DNA of 64,000 nt from an uncultured Kordia sp. (GTDB lineage: Bacteria; Bacteroidota; Bacteroidia; Flavobacteriales; Flavobacteriaceae): contig NZ_CANMEZ010000007.1 in the NCBI RefSeq assembly GCF_947496985.1, forward strand, positions 124,001 through 188,000, given 5' to 3'. The stretch's first letter is position 1. Each line of letters opens with the position of its first letter. A model generated the notes under the pieces. That model did no database searches. It saw only the letters and a list, made by a program, of their open reading frames with translations, and was not told where the DNA came from. The position numbers and the translations under genes are program-made. This document shows, piece by piece, positions 1-8,273 of this stretch.

Positions 1-685
1 CGTCATTGAAAATATCTTTTACAGGACCTGTTGCAATTTTTTTTACATTTAAAAACGTTACCCAATCAAAATACTCAGGAACTGTTTGTAAATCGTGATG
101 TACCACTACAACTGTTTTTCCTGCTTTACGCAATTCTTTTAAGATGTTGATGATTGCTTTTTCAGTAGTTGCATCCACACCTTGGAATGGTTCGTCCATA
201 AAGTAGATTGAAGCATTTTGCACCAAGGCTCTTGCCAAAAAAATTCGCTGTTGTTGTCCACCAGAAAGCTGACTTATTTGACGATTTTTAAAAGGCAACA
301 TTCCTACTTTTTCCAAGGCTTCTAAAGCAGCTTTCTTTTCTTTTTGCCCAGGACGTTTAATCCAACCGAGACTTCCATATGTTCCCATGATTACGACATC
401 TAAGGCTGTAGTTGGAAAATCCCAATCTACACTTCCTTTTTGTGGAACATATGCAACTAGTTGGCGTTGTTTTTCATAGGGTTTTCCAAAAATAGAAACC
501 GTTCCAGCAATTGGTTTGATGATTCCCAAAATTGATTTTATCAAAGTAGATTTCCCCGCGCCATTTGGTCCAACAATACACATCAATACACTTTCAGGGA
601 TTGCCAAATCAATATCCCAAAGTACTGGTTTGTAGTTGTATGCAACCGTAAGATCATCAACCGTAATGGCGTATTTTGTTTTCAT
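1..685 (-). CDS. Metal ABC transporter ATP-binding protein (partial, 3' end outside window)
   Basis: This is the nucleotide-binding subunit of a Mn/Zn-type ABC importer; it hydrolyses ATP in the cytoplasm to drive uptake through a membrane partner. Translation from the ATG at 685 gives Walker A GPNGAGKST (about residues 39-47), a Q-loop YVPQKGSVDWDFP, the signature LSGGQQQR, Walker B IYFMDEP and the H-loop VVHHD, in the usual order. The frame stays open to base 1, so the C-terminus and probably the permease gene lie outside. It follows the TroA-like binding protein gene on the same strand by 71 bp, which supports a metal importer. The family is secure; the metal is inferred from the neighbours. 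Confidence 0.93.
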   Translation of the reverse strand, partial: MKTKYAITVDDLTVAYNYKPVLWDIDLAIPESVLMCIVGPNGAGKSTLIKSILGIIKPIAGTVSIFGKPYEKQRQLVAYVPQKGSVDWDFPTTALDVVIMGTYGSLGWIKRPGQKEKKAALEALEKVGMLPFKNRQISQLSGGQQQRIFLARALVQNASIYFMDEPFQGVDATTEKAIINILKELRKAGKTVVVVHHDLQTVPEYFDWVTFLNVKKIATGPVKDIFND

Positions 686-700
686 TTTAATGGGTTTTGA

Positions 701-745
701 TTGTTCGCTCTTAACTTTTAAAAAGCACTTCTCAATTTAAAATTC
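701..745 (-). repeat. Leader repeat copy A, upstream of the ABC ATPase gene
   Basis: About 45 bases resembling 1678-1717: both run TTGTTC, then TTAnNTTTTAAA, then AGCACTTCT, then a run of AATTTAAAATT. Each copy lies just upstream, in the minus direction, of the start codon of a gene in the metal-transport operon. It may be a duplicated untranslated leader or RNA-processing site; the function is unknown. Confidence 0.5.
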
Positions 746-756
746 AGAATTCAGAA

Positions 757-1671
757 TTATTTAAGCGCATTCACAATCGTTTGTACATTGTATTTGTACA
801 TTCCGATATACGTTCCTTCTACTGTGCCAGCATCACCAAGTGCATCAGAATACAAAGTTCCACCAATGGCAACTTCATGATCTTTTGATTTTACAGCAGC
901 CTGCAACGCTTCAATGGTACGTTTTGGCACTGAACTTTCCACAAAAATGGCTTTGACATTTTTCTCAATGATAAAGTTTGCTAGTTTTTGCACGTCTTTT
1001 ACACCTGCTTCTGTAGCTGTTGAAAGTCCCTGTAAACCAACCACTTCAAAGTTATGCAATTTTCCAAAATAGTTAAATGCATCGTGCGCAGTAACCAAAA
1101 TTCGTTTTTCTACAGGCAATGTTGCAATGGTCTCATTTATTTCTTTTGCTAAAACGGTTAGTTTTTCGATGTATGTTTGCCCATTTTTCTCAAAACTCTC
1201 TGCATTTTTCGGATCTAATTTTTTAAGCTCATCTACAACAAATTGCGTTGCTTGTTTCCAATAGTCAATATGAAACCAAATATGTGGATCATAGTTGGAA
1301 GCAAAATATTCGGAACCTATTAAACCACTTTTATCAACAGCATCTGAAACCGCAATGGTTTTCTTTTGTTGCTTTCGCAATTTTTCAAAAACATCTTCCA
1401 ACTTTCCTTCTAAATGCAATCCGCTATAAATGATTACATCTGCATTGAAAAATTTACTCACCACGCTTTCACTTGCTTTGTATAAATGTGGATCAACGCC
1501 ACTTCCCATTAATCCTTGTACCTCCACTTTGTCGCCACCAATATTTTTTACCATATCCGTAATCATGGTCGTTGTGGTTACAATTTGAAACTTTCCGTCT
1601 TGCTTTTTGACTTCAGTTTTACAACTGATAATCGTGAGCATGATAACAAATATGTATGTGTATCTTTTCAT
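757..1671 (-). CDS. Metal ABC transporter substrate-binding lipoprotein (TroA-like)
   Basis: This is the solute-binding subunit of a Mn/Zn importer (cluster A-I binding proteins). The N-terminus is a lipoprotein signal with lipobox IISC and Cys17. Candidate metal ligands are His62 (DPHLY), His130 (DPHIW), His196 (VTAHDAF) and Asp276 (LYSDALGDAG), matching the His-His-His-Asp set of TroA rather than the Glu-containing Mn-type set of PsaA. There is no His-rich loop as in ZnuA. The length, 304 residues, is normal for the family. It sits between the DtxR-type regulator and the ATPase on one strand, so a single mntR-troA-troB transcript is likely. The metal (Mn, Zn or both) cannot be settled from sequence. 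Confidence 0.93.
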   Translation of the reverse strand: MKRYTYIFVIMLTIISCKTEVKKQDGKFQIVTTTTMITDMVKNIGGDKVEVQGLMGSGVDPHLYKASESVVSKFFNADVIIYSGLHLEGKLEDVFEKLRKQQKKTIAVSDAVDKSGLIGSEYFASNYDPHIWFHIDYWKQATQFVVDELKKLDPKNAESFEKNGQTYIEKLTVLAKEINETIATLPVEKRILVTAHDAFNYFGKLHNFEVVGLQGLSTATEAGVKDVQKLANFIIEKNVKAIFVESSVPKRTIEALQAAVKSKDHEVAIGGTLYSDALGDAGTVEGTYIGMYKYNVQTIVNALK

Positions 1672-1677
1672 TATGTT

Positions 1678-1717
1678 TTGTTCTGCTTAGTTTTAAAGCA
1701 CTTCTTAATATAAAATT
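1678..1717 (-). repeat. Leader repeat copy B, upstream of the TroA-like gene
   Basis: Partner of the 701-745 copy; it ends 7 bases before the ATG of the binding-protein gene on the minus strand. The two copies share the blocks TTGTTC, TTTTAAA and GCACTTCT in the same order. Confidence 0.5.
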
Positions 1718-1727
1718 TAAAAAAATT

Positions 1728-1752
1728 TCACTCGAAGTGACATTGAACTGTT
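1728..1752. repeat. Short dispersed repeat containing TCACTCGAAGTGA
   Basis: A 13-base imperfect palindrome (arms TCACT/AGTGA, spacer CGA). The block TCGAAGTGAC recurs near 35754. This looks like one arm of a dispersed intergenic repeat of flavobacterial genomes; its function is unknown. Confidence 0.4.
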
Positions 1753-1806
1753 TTTGAGATTATTTCCAATTTAATAGTCAAAAAATCTATAATCTAAGTA
1801 TCTGAT

Positions 1807-2457
1807 TTATTTTTTGATACAAATATTATTCGCAATTTGCTGAGAAATCATGAATTCCTCTTTTTTGATTCGAATCTTCATAGAGTTATCAAATGGCTCT
1901 TTGTCGATCACTTTTATTTTTTTACCCAACGCAATTCCTTGTTTGTCTAAATACTTTAAAAATGAAGAAGAAGAATCTTTTACACCTACAATGATTCCTT
2001 TTTCATTTTTGTCTAAGGTTACTAACAACACATCTGCATTATCTGAAACATTTCCGTCCTTATCAGGAATTGGGTCTCCATGTGGATCACGTTTTGGGAA
2101 CCCTAAAAATTCATCTAATTGATCGATGAGTTTTTCAGATTTAATATGTTCTAATTGTTCCGCAACATCATGTACTTCATCCCAAGTAAAGTTTAACTTT
2201 TCTACCAAAAACACTTCCCAAAGTCTATGTTTTCTGATAATATTAGTTGCAATCAACTTTCCCTCTGCTGTTAATTCAGAACCTTTGTAACGTTTATAGT
2301 TTACCAATCCTTTTTCAGATAGTTTTTTAATCATATCTGTTACAGAAGAAGCTTTGGTGTTCATCTTTTCTGCAATGGCATTGGTACTAATGCCACCTTC
2401 ACAGGTATCACTAATATGATAAATAGCTTTTAAGTAGTTTTCTTCCGAAAGTGTCAT
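1807..2457 (-). CDS. mntR: DtxR/MntR-family metal-dependent transcriptional regulator
   Basis: A metal-sensing repressor expected to bind Mn(II) or Fe(II) and then an inverted repeat at its targets. It has an N-terminal winged helix (MTLSEENYLKAIYHI onward, with STNAIAEKMNTKASSVTDMIKKL as the recognition region), a dimerisation and metal domain (HRLWEVFLVEKL, HDVAEQLEHI) and a C-terminal FeoA/SH3-like domain (about residues 145-215). The full-length DtxR layout separates it from short MntR forms. The open frame extends to 2490, but that start would lie upstream of a TATATTTG -7 motif at 2480-2487, so I use the ATG at 2457; ATGs at 2460 and 2466 are alternatives. It is divergent from a TonB receptor and upstream of troA-like genes. 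Confidence 0.9.
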   Translation of the reverse strand: MTLSEENYLKAIYHISDTCEGGISTNAIAEKMNTKASSVTDMIKKLSEKGLVNYKRYKGSELTAEGKLIATNIIRKHRLWEVFLVEKLNFTWDEVHDVAEQLEHIKSEKLIDQLDEFLGFPKRDPHGDPIPDKDGNVSDNADVLLVTLDKNEKGIIVGVKDSSSSFLKYLDKQGIALGKKIKVIDKEPFDNSMKIRIKKEEFMISQQIANNICIKK

Positions 2458-2479
2458 CATAATCATGTAATTAACACTA

Positions 2480-2487
2480 CAAATATA
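2480..2487 (-). promoter_or_regulatory. -7 promoter motif TATATTTG for the mntR-like gene
   Basis: A perfect match to the Bacteroidota -7 consensus TAnnTTTG on the minus strand, 14-23 bases before the candidate ATGs. It excludes the longer ORF start at 2490. A -33 TTG element is not clear, which would fit regulation through the adjacent palindrome. Confidence 0.65.
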
Positions 2488-2513
2488 CAATTTTTACTCA
2501 TATGCTTTCTCTT

Positions 2514-2533
2514 TTTTTAGACAAGACTAAAAA
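2514..2533. promoter_or_regulatory. Predicted metalloregulator operator (20-bp palindrome)
   Basis: Reads TTTTTAG-A-C-AA-G-A-CTAAAAA; 8 of 10 base pairs are symmetric. Its form (TTTAG...CTAAA, about 20 bp) is that of DtxR/MntR-family boxes. It lies between the two divergent -7 motifs (2480-2487 minus, 2541-2548 plus), 7 bases from the receptor's -7, so bound regulator could block both promoters. Confidence 0.65.
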
Positions 2534-2540
2534 TTAAACC

Positions 2541-2548
2541 TATATTTG
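2541..2548 (+). promoter_or_regulatory. -7 promoter motif TATATTTG for the TonB receptor
   Basis: Matches TAnnTTTG, 17 bases before the ATG at 2566, so the transcript leader is very short. The palindrome at 2514-2533 covers the expected -33 region. Confidence 0.65.
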
Positions 2549-2565
2549 CAAAAAAAATATTTGCA

Positions 2566-4839
2566 ATGAACTTAAAAGTTTGTTTAGTATTCATCTTAAT
2601 TTATTCTATTGCTTTTTCTCAAACTACTGAATTAAAAGGAACTGTATCGCACAAAAATGACCCTGAAGGTTTTGTGAATGTATACATTAAGAACGGAAAT
2701 CAAGGAACCGTTACGAATGATAAAGGAACATATTCTCTCAAAATAGCGCAAGGAAATCATATTTTAGTTGTACAAGCACTCGGTTTTAAAACTATTGAGA
2801 AAGCGATTACTGTTGGAAATTCTACTTTAGTATTGAACTTTGACTTACAAGAAGATTTACTAGGATTAGATCAAGTAGTTGTTTCTGCTACTAAAACTGA
2901 ACTTAACAGACGTGAAGCACCTGTTTTAGTTACAGTTACCAATTCAGAATCCTTAAAAAACGTACAAGCAGCCACACTATTTGAAGGGTTGAGTTTTCAA
3001 CCTGGACTACGTACCGAAGTCAATTGTCAGAATTGTGGTTTTTCACAGATTCGGATTAATGGTTTAGATGGCGCATATTCTCAAATTTTAGTAAATAGTC
3101 GTCCTGTATTTGGTTCTTTGAATGGAATTTACGGTTTGGAGCAAATTCCAACTAATATGATCAAACAAATTGAAGTTACTCGTGGTGGTGGATCTGCTAT
3201 TTTTGGCTCAAATGCTATTGCAGGAACAATTAATATTATTACGAAAGATCCGCTTGAAAATCAGTTTCAAGTTACTACTAAAATTGGTTTGATTGATGGA
3301 CAAAGTACTGATGCTGTCACTACATTCAACTCTACATTTGTCTCTGAAGATTTAAATAAAGGAATTACGTTTTTTGGAATGCATCGCGATCGTGAAGGAT
3401 ATGATACAAATGATGACGGTTTTACCGAAATGACTAAATTACGTAACCTGAATTTTGGCTTTAAATCGTTTTATAAGTTTGATTTCAGGCGAAAACTAAC
3501 GTTGGAATTTAACAATTCGCATGAATATAGACGTGGTGGAGATTTCATTGACAAATCGCCCATTTTTGCAAATATAGCTGAAGAAATTACGAGTAATGTG
3601 ATTGGAGGAGGACTTACTTTTGATTATTTTTCTAAAGATTATTTACAACAATTTTCAGTATATGGAAATATTCAAAACACACGATCAGATAATTATTATG
3701 GAACCAATCAAGATCCAAATGGTTTTGGTTTGACTAAAGATTTTGTAACGGTTGCTGGCGTACAACATACGGCAAAGTTTGAAAAATTCATTTCGGGAAG
3801 TATGGATTTGACTTCCGGTGTGGAACATCGATTTAATCGAATTAAAGAACGCCGTGAAAACCCGCTCGTAAATCAAATTACGCAAAACACCAATACGCTC
3901 GGTATTTACACACAATTAGACTGGAAAATTTTAGATAATTTAAAGGTTTTAACAGGCGCTCGTGGAGAATTATTTACATCTAATTTGAATAGTGAATCAC
4001 TTTTTATTGTAAATCCGCGCGTAAGCCTTTTATATAACATTACGGAAACAATTAGCTTCAGAACTGGCTATTCGCAAGGGTTTAGAGCACCACAATTTTA
4101 TTCGGAAGATGTACATTCTGAAATTATTACTGGCGAAGTACGTCGTGTGCGTTTGGCAGAAGATTTAAAGGAAGAGTTGTCGCATAGTTTTATAGGTTCG
4201 TTAGAATATTCGCATCAACATGAAGATCATCAATTGGTTTTAACTTTTGAAGGTTTTTACACAACTATTAATGACCCGTTTGTGTACGAAGCACGTGGCG
4301 AAGTTGACGGAATAGAGATTAAAGAAAAAATTAATGGTGATAATGCTATTGTAAATGGCTTTAATTTGGAAGCACGTTTTAGTCCAAATCCAAAGTTTTT
4401 ATTTCAACTTGGCGGAACTTTTCAGAATAGTTATTTTGAAAAAGCATACGAACCTGAAGAAGGAATTGTAACTAATAAAATTACACGTACGCCAAATGTG
4501 TATGGAAATATGATGATAAATTATACGCCAAATGAGAAATGGGATTTCAATCTAAATGGTGTATACACAGGAAGAATGTTTGTACCACATGTTGCCGGTT
4601 TTATTACAGAAACTATATTGGAAGAAACGCCAAACTTGTTAGAAATTGGTTTGAATGCAAGTAGAACCTTTACGGTTTCAGATACGTATCAGTTTGAGAT
4701 TAATGGTGGTGTGAAAAATATTTTTAATTCATACCAAGATGATTTTGACCAAACTGTTGACAGAGATCCAAATTATATTTACGGACCTTCGCAACCACGA
4801 ACTATATTTCTTGGGTTGAAGTTTGGAACCGATTTGTAA
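2566..4839 (+). CDS. TonB-dependent outer-membrane receptor, probably for metal or metallophore
   Basis: A 757-residue outer-membrane transporter powered by TonB/ExbBD. A signal peptide (residues 1-18, ending AFSQ) precedes a carboxypeptidase-regulatory-like domain (about 22-105), the plug (about 115-225, with IRINGLDGAYSQILVNSRPVF and IEVTRGGGSAIFGSNAIAGTINI) and a 22-strand-type barrel to the C-terminal TIFLGLKF. The plug carries NCQNCG, a Cys pair that could form a disulphide or touch metal. It is divergent from a DtxR-type regulator and shares a predicted operator with it, so metal-controlled uptake of Mn, Fe or a chelate is the best inference. The substrate is not readable from sequence. 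Confidence 0.92.
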   Translation: MNLKVCLVFILIYSIAFSQTTELKGTVSHKNDPEGFVNVYIKNGNQGTVTNDKGTYSLKIAQGNHILVVQALGFKTIEKAITVGNSTLVLNFDLQEDLLGLDQVVVSATKTELNRREAPVLVTVTNSESLKNVQAATLFEGLSFQPGLRTEVNCQNCGFSQIRINGLDGAYSQILVNSRPVFGSLNGIYGLEQIPTNMIKQIEVTRGGGSAIFGSNAIAGTINIITKDPLENQFQVTTKIGLIDGQSTDAVTTFNSTFVSEDLNKGITFFGMHRDREGYDTNDDGFTEMTKLRNLNFGFKSFYKFDFRRKLTLEFNNSHEYRRGGDFIDKSPIFANIAEEITSNVIGGGLTFDYFSKDYLQQFSVYGNIQNTRSDNYYGTNQDPNGFGLTKDFVTVAGVQHTAKFEKFISGSMDLTSGVEHRFNRIKERRENPLVNQITQNTNTLGIYTQLDWKILDNLKVLTGARGELFTSNLNSESLFIVNPRVSLLYNITETISFRTGYSQGFRAPQFYSEDVHSEIITGEVRRVRLAEDLKEELSHSFIGSLEYSHQHEDHQLVLTFEGFYTTINDPFVYEARGEVDGIEIKEKINGDNAIVNGFNLEARFSPNPKFLFQLGGTFQNSYFEKAYEPEEGIVTNKITRTPNVYGNMMINYTPNEKWDFNLNGVYTGRMFVPHVAGFITETILEETPNLLEIGLNASRTFTVSDTYQFEINGGVKNIFNSYQDDFDQTVDRDPNYIYGPSQPRTIFLGLKFGTDL

Positions 4840-4840
4840 A

Positions 4841-5046
4841 TAGATCGCTGACGCTGTTAGATGTAAGACTTTTAAATTTGTTGAGTCAATTTGATACTAT
4901 AAATTGATTACATCTTCGTCATACTGAACATGATTCAGCATTGCATAAAAACTCAAAACTAACTTCTAATTTTAAAGAAATCTGAGATCCCGTACTTCTG
5001 TGGGATTAGTTCAACTTACAATTTTGAGTGCATCTTGCAGATTTCT
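4841..5046. repeat. Dispersed hairpin-rich repeat between convergent genes (copy 1)
   Basis: Starts one base after the receptor stop with TAGATCGCTgaCGCTgTTAGA, a block shared with 35572 and 49348. At 4917-4940 it has CGTCATaCTGAAC followed by aTGATTCAGca, a stem-loop with arms CTGAA/TTCAG that recurs at 35637 and 49388. Further arms AGAAATCTG (4976-4984) and CAGATTTCT (5038-5046) could pair. No coding frame is evident. It fills the space between two convergent genes and may end transcription. Confidence 0.6.
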
Positions 5047-5062
5047 CAAAACTTGAGTTTCA

Positions 5063-6037
5063 CTAAACCGTTCTATTCATCAATTGCGTTCCAAAAGCTT
5101 TTAGCAATTGTTTTTGCGTTGCTTCAATGTTCAATGTCTCTAACACATCAAATGCTTTTTTAGTATACGATTCAATAGCTTCTTTAATTGCTTCAGGCGC
5201 TTTACTTTCGTTAAAAATTTGCATTACCGTTTCCACTTTTTCAGTAGTATCTTCTGGCTGAATAGAAAATAAGTGTTGCAAACTTTCTTGATTTTCTTGC
5301 GAGCTATTTTGATATGCTTTTAAGTATAAATAGGTTTTTTTGTTTTCAATAATATCACCTCCTACTTGCTTTCCAAACGTTTCTGGATCGCCATAGGCGT
5401 CTAAATAATCATCTTGTAACTGAAACGCCAAACCTAAATTTCGACCAAAGTCATAAATAGCTTCTGCATCTTTTTCACTGGCTTCTGCTACAATAGCACC
5501 CATTTTCATAGCTGCTCCAACCAAAACGGCCGTTTTGTATTCAATCATTTTTAAATATTCAGGAATTGTAACATCGTTTCTAACTTCAAAATCAATATCA
5601 TATTGTTGTCCTTCGCAAACTTCGATTGCTGTTTTGCTAAATAGTTGTGCTAGTTTTCTAAACACACCATCTCCATAGTTTTCAAATAATTGATACGCTA
5701 TAATGAGCATGGCGTCACCTGACAAAATCCCTGTATTAATATCCCATTTTTCATGTACAGTTTCCTTTCCTCTTCGCAAAGGCGCATCATCCATAATGTC
5801 ATCATGCACTAATGAAAAGTTATGAAAAACCTCAACGGCTAAAGCAGCATCTAAGGCTTTCTCACGGGAAGTTCCAAAAATTTCAGCAGTCATTAATGTT
5901 AATACTGGTCGCAGTCGTTTTCCTCCTAATTGAAGAATATACAGAATAGGTTCGTATAAATTCTTTGGTTCTGTGAGCACTACCTTTTCTTCTAAATATG
6001 TTAAGAAAGTCTCTCGATAGTTCGCAATATGTGTCAT
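5063..6037 (-). CDS. Polyprenyl (farnesyl/geranylgeranyl-type) diphosphate synthase
   Basis: Head-to-tail prenyl transferase that extends allylic diphosphates with isopentenyl diphosphate in the cytoplasm. The first Asp-rich motif is DDIMD at residues 79-83 and the second DDYLD at 209-213, both intact; GGKRLRP (38-44) is the diphosphate-binding motif. At 324 residues it has the usual size. The residue five before the first motif is Phe74; bulky side chains here usually stop chain growth at C15-C20, so a short-chain product is likely, feeding undecaprenyl, quinone or carotenoid synthesis. It is a single gene, convergent with the TonB receptor and divergent from the efflux operon. Confidence 0.93.
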   Translation of the reverse strand: MTHIANYRETFLTYLEEKVVLTEPKNLYEPILYILQLGGKRLRPVLTLMTAEIFGTSREKALDAALAVEVFHNFSLVHDDIMDDAPLRRGKETVHEKWDINTGILSGDAMLIIAYQLFENYGDGVFRKLAQLFSKTAIEVCEGQQYDIDFEVRNDVTIPEYLKMIEYKTAVLVGAAMKMGAIVAEASEKDAEAIYDFGRNLGLAFQLQDDYLDAYGDPETFGKQVGGDIIENKKTYLYLKAYQNSSQENQESLQHLFSIQPEDTTEKVETVMQIFNESKAPEAIKEAIESYTKKAFDVLETLNIEATQKQLLKAFGTQLMNRTV

Positions 6038-6127
6038 GCAATAAAATTTTCAGCTAAAATACCATAATTACAATTTATGCAAAGTAAAATTGATTGTTAA
6101 ATAAATGTAAAAACTTAGGAAACTTTT

Positions 6128-6157
6128 TTTGTTTTCAAAGTTTCCTGCCTACATTTG
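6128..6157 (+). promoter_or_regulatory. Promoter of the efflux operon (TTTG-N18-TACATTTG)
   Basis: TTTG at 6128-6131 and TACATTTG at 6150-6157 with an 18-base spacer match the Bacteroidota -33/-7 promoter almost perfectly. It ends 10 bases before the ATG at 6168, giving a near-leaderless transcript and excluding the longer ORF start at 6129. Confidence 0.75.
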
Positions 6158-6167
6158 CATTCTATTT

Positions 6168-6773
6168 ATGAAAGAGAAAATTAAAATAACAGCAACAGAG
6201 TTATTCTTAAATTTAGGGTTTAAGAGTGTAACAATGGACGATATTGCCAATGAAATGGGGATATCAAAAAAAACCATATACACACACTTTAGCAACAAAA
6301 CAGATTTAGTAAATGAAGTAACAGCTTCTTTGTTTTGTGTAATTAGTGAAGGTATAGACCTGATTTGTGCAACGCAAAAGAATTCTATTGAAGAATTATA
6401 CGAAATCAAACGCTTTGTTATGGAGCATTTAAAAGATGAAAAATCATCACCACAATATCAATTACAAAAATATTATCCAAAAATCTATGCAACCTTAAAA
6501 AAGAAACAATATGACGTGATGCAAGATTGCGTAAAAGATAATCTAATCCGCGGAGTAGAATCAGGCGTTTATAGAGATACCATTAATATAGAATTTATTG
6601 CCCGTATTTATTTTAATGGTGTTATAGGAATAAAAGACAACGAATTATTCCCTTTAAAAGAATTCTCTATGAACACACTAATGGAATACTTTTTAGAATA
6701 TCACATACGTGGAATTTGCACACCTAAAGGACTTGAAACACTACATAAATTCATAACAACTAATCAATCATAA
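6168..6773 (+). CDS. TetR/AcrR-family transcriptional regulator of the efflux operon
   Basis: A one-component repressor with an N-terminal TetR helix-turn-helix (ATELFLNLGFKSVTMDDIANEMGISKKTIYTHFSNKTDLV, first about 50 residues) and a helical C-terminal ligand domain. The ATG at 6168 is chosen because the upstream frame starts inside the promoter. Its stop is 4 bases before the TolC-like gene, so it is the first gene of the efflux operon and probably autoregulates it. Effector unknown. Confidence 0.9.
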   Translation: MKEKIKITATELFLNLGFKSVTMDDIANEMGISKKTIYTHFSNKTDLVNEVTASLFCVISEGIDLICATQKNSIEELYEIKRFVMEHLKDEKSSPQYQLQKYYPKIYATLKKKQYDVMQDCVKDNLIRGVESGVYRDTINIEFIARIYFNGVIGIKDNELFPLKEFSMNTLMEYFLEYHIRGICTPKGLETLHKFITTNQS

Positions 6774-6777
6774 TACT

Positions 6778-8205
6778 ATGAAAAACAGACTAATATTTAT
6801 CTTTAGTTTATGTTTTCTAAGCTTAGGATTTTCGCAAGAAAATCAAGAAGTGCCCAAAAGTTTCTCTTTGGATGAAGCCATTGCTTTTGCACTTGAAAAC
6901 AATAGAACCGCTAAAAATGCAGTCCGCAATATTGAAGCTGCAAAAAAGCAAAAATGGGAAACAACAGCAACAGGACTTCCACAAATTAATGGATCTGTTG
7001 ACTATCAAAACAATATAAAACAACAAGTTTCATTGCTTCCAGCAAGTGCTTTTGATCCGTATAATCAAATTAGACAATTAAACGATTTTTACGACTTAAG
7101 TAGTTTGCCAGTAATTGATAACATTCCTACAGCACCAGCTGCAGACGATTTTATTCCTGTAGTTTTCGGAACAAAACAATCTGTAAATGCAAACATTACA
7201 TTAAGACAATTAATTTTTGATGGTTCGTATTTAGTAGGATTGCAATCGGCAAAAGTATTCTTAGAAATTTCTGAAAATGCAAAAGAGAAAACTGATTTAC
7301 AAATTCGTAAAGCAGTTATCAATGCATATGGAAATGTGTTACTTTCAGAAGAAAGTGTTGCCATTTTAGAACGTAATAAAGTGACGCTAGAGAAGAATTT
7401 AAATGAAACTAGAAAAATTTACGAAAACGGTTTAACAGAAGAAGAAGACGTAGAGCAGTTGGAAATTACTCTATCTAGCATTGAAAGTAATTTACGTAAT
7501 GTAAAACGTTTACGCGAGTTATCATACAAGATGTTAAATATTACATTAGGTATTGATTTAAATAATGAAACTAGCTTAACAGATACACTTCAAGCATTGA
7601 CACTAGAAAATATTGTTCCGTCAATTTTAACTGTTGAAGAAGATGTTACAAGTACTGTTGATTACAGAATTGCTGCAAATGATACACGTTCCAAAGAATT
7701 ATTATTAAAGTTAGAAAAAAGTAAAGCATTGCCGTCACTTTCAGGTTTTGTAACTGCTGGTTATAACGGAAATGGAAACTCATTTGACTTTTTCCAGAAA
7801 GAGCAACAATGGTTTGGCTCTGCTGCTTTTGGAGTTAGCTTGAATATTCCAATTTTTAGTTCTTTACAACGAAGTGCTTCTACACAACGTGCAAAAATCA
7901 ATTTAGATATTGCACAAGATGATTTGCTAGAAACCGAACAACAATTAAAACTACAAGTTGCTTCTGCAAAAAGTGATTACCAATTATCTATTGAAGAATA
8001 CGAAACTGCTAAGAAAAACTTACGCCTTTCAGAACGAATTGAAAATAAAAATCAAATAAAATTCTTTGAAGGTGTTGCCTCAAGTTTCGATTTACGTCAA
8101 GCACAAACTCAATTATATACAGCACAACAAGAATATTTACAAGCTATGTTAGATGTTGTGAATAAGAAAGCCGAATTAGAAACAATTTTAAATCAAACAA
8201 ACTAA
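6778..8205 (+). CDS. TolC-family outer-membrane efflux channel
   Basis: Outer-membrane exit duct of a tripartite efflux pump. A signal peptide (residues 1-19, LGFSQ) is followed by two outer-membrane-efflux-protein repeats rich in long helices (for example QIRKAVINAYGNVLLSEESVAILERNKVTLEKNL and its counterpart near LKLQVASAKSDYQLSIEEYETAKKNL). The 475-residue length is typical. It lies between the TetR regulator and the adaptor gene (68-bp gap), forming a complete regulator-TolC-adaptor-RND unit. Confidence 0.92.
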   Translation: MKNRLIFIFSLCFLSLGFSQENQEVPKSFSLDEAIAFALENNRTAKNAVRNIEAAKKQKWETTATGLPQINGSVDYQNNIKQQVSLLPASAFDPYNQIRQLNDFYDLSSLPVIDNIPTAPAADDFIPVVFGTKQSVNANITLRQLIFDGSYLVGLQSAKVFLEISENAKEKTDLQIRKAVINAYGNVLLSEESVAILERNKVTLEKNLNETRKIYENGLTEEEDVEQLEITLSSIESNLRNVKRLRELSYKMLNITLGIDLNNETSLTDTLQALTLENIVPSILTVEEDVTSTVDYRIAANDTRSKELLLKLEKSKALPSLSGFVTAGYNGNGNSFDFFQKEQQWFGSAAFGVSLNIPIFSSLQRSASTQRAKINLDIAQDDLLETEQQLKLQVASAKSDYQLSIEEYETAKKNLRLSERIENKNQIKFFEGVASSFDLRQAQTQLYTAQQEYLQAMLDVVNKKAELETILNQTN

Positions 8206-8273
8206 GTTGATAAGTTCTAAAACCAATAAACTTTAAAACATATCAACTCATCAACTATAAAAGATCAATCATA

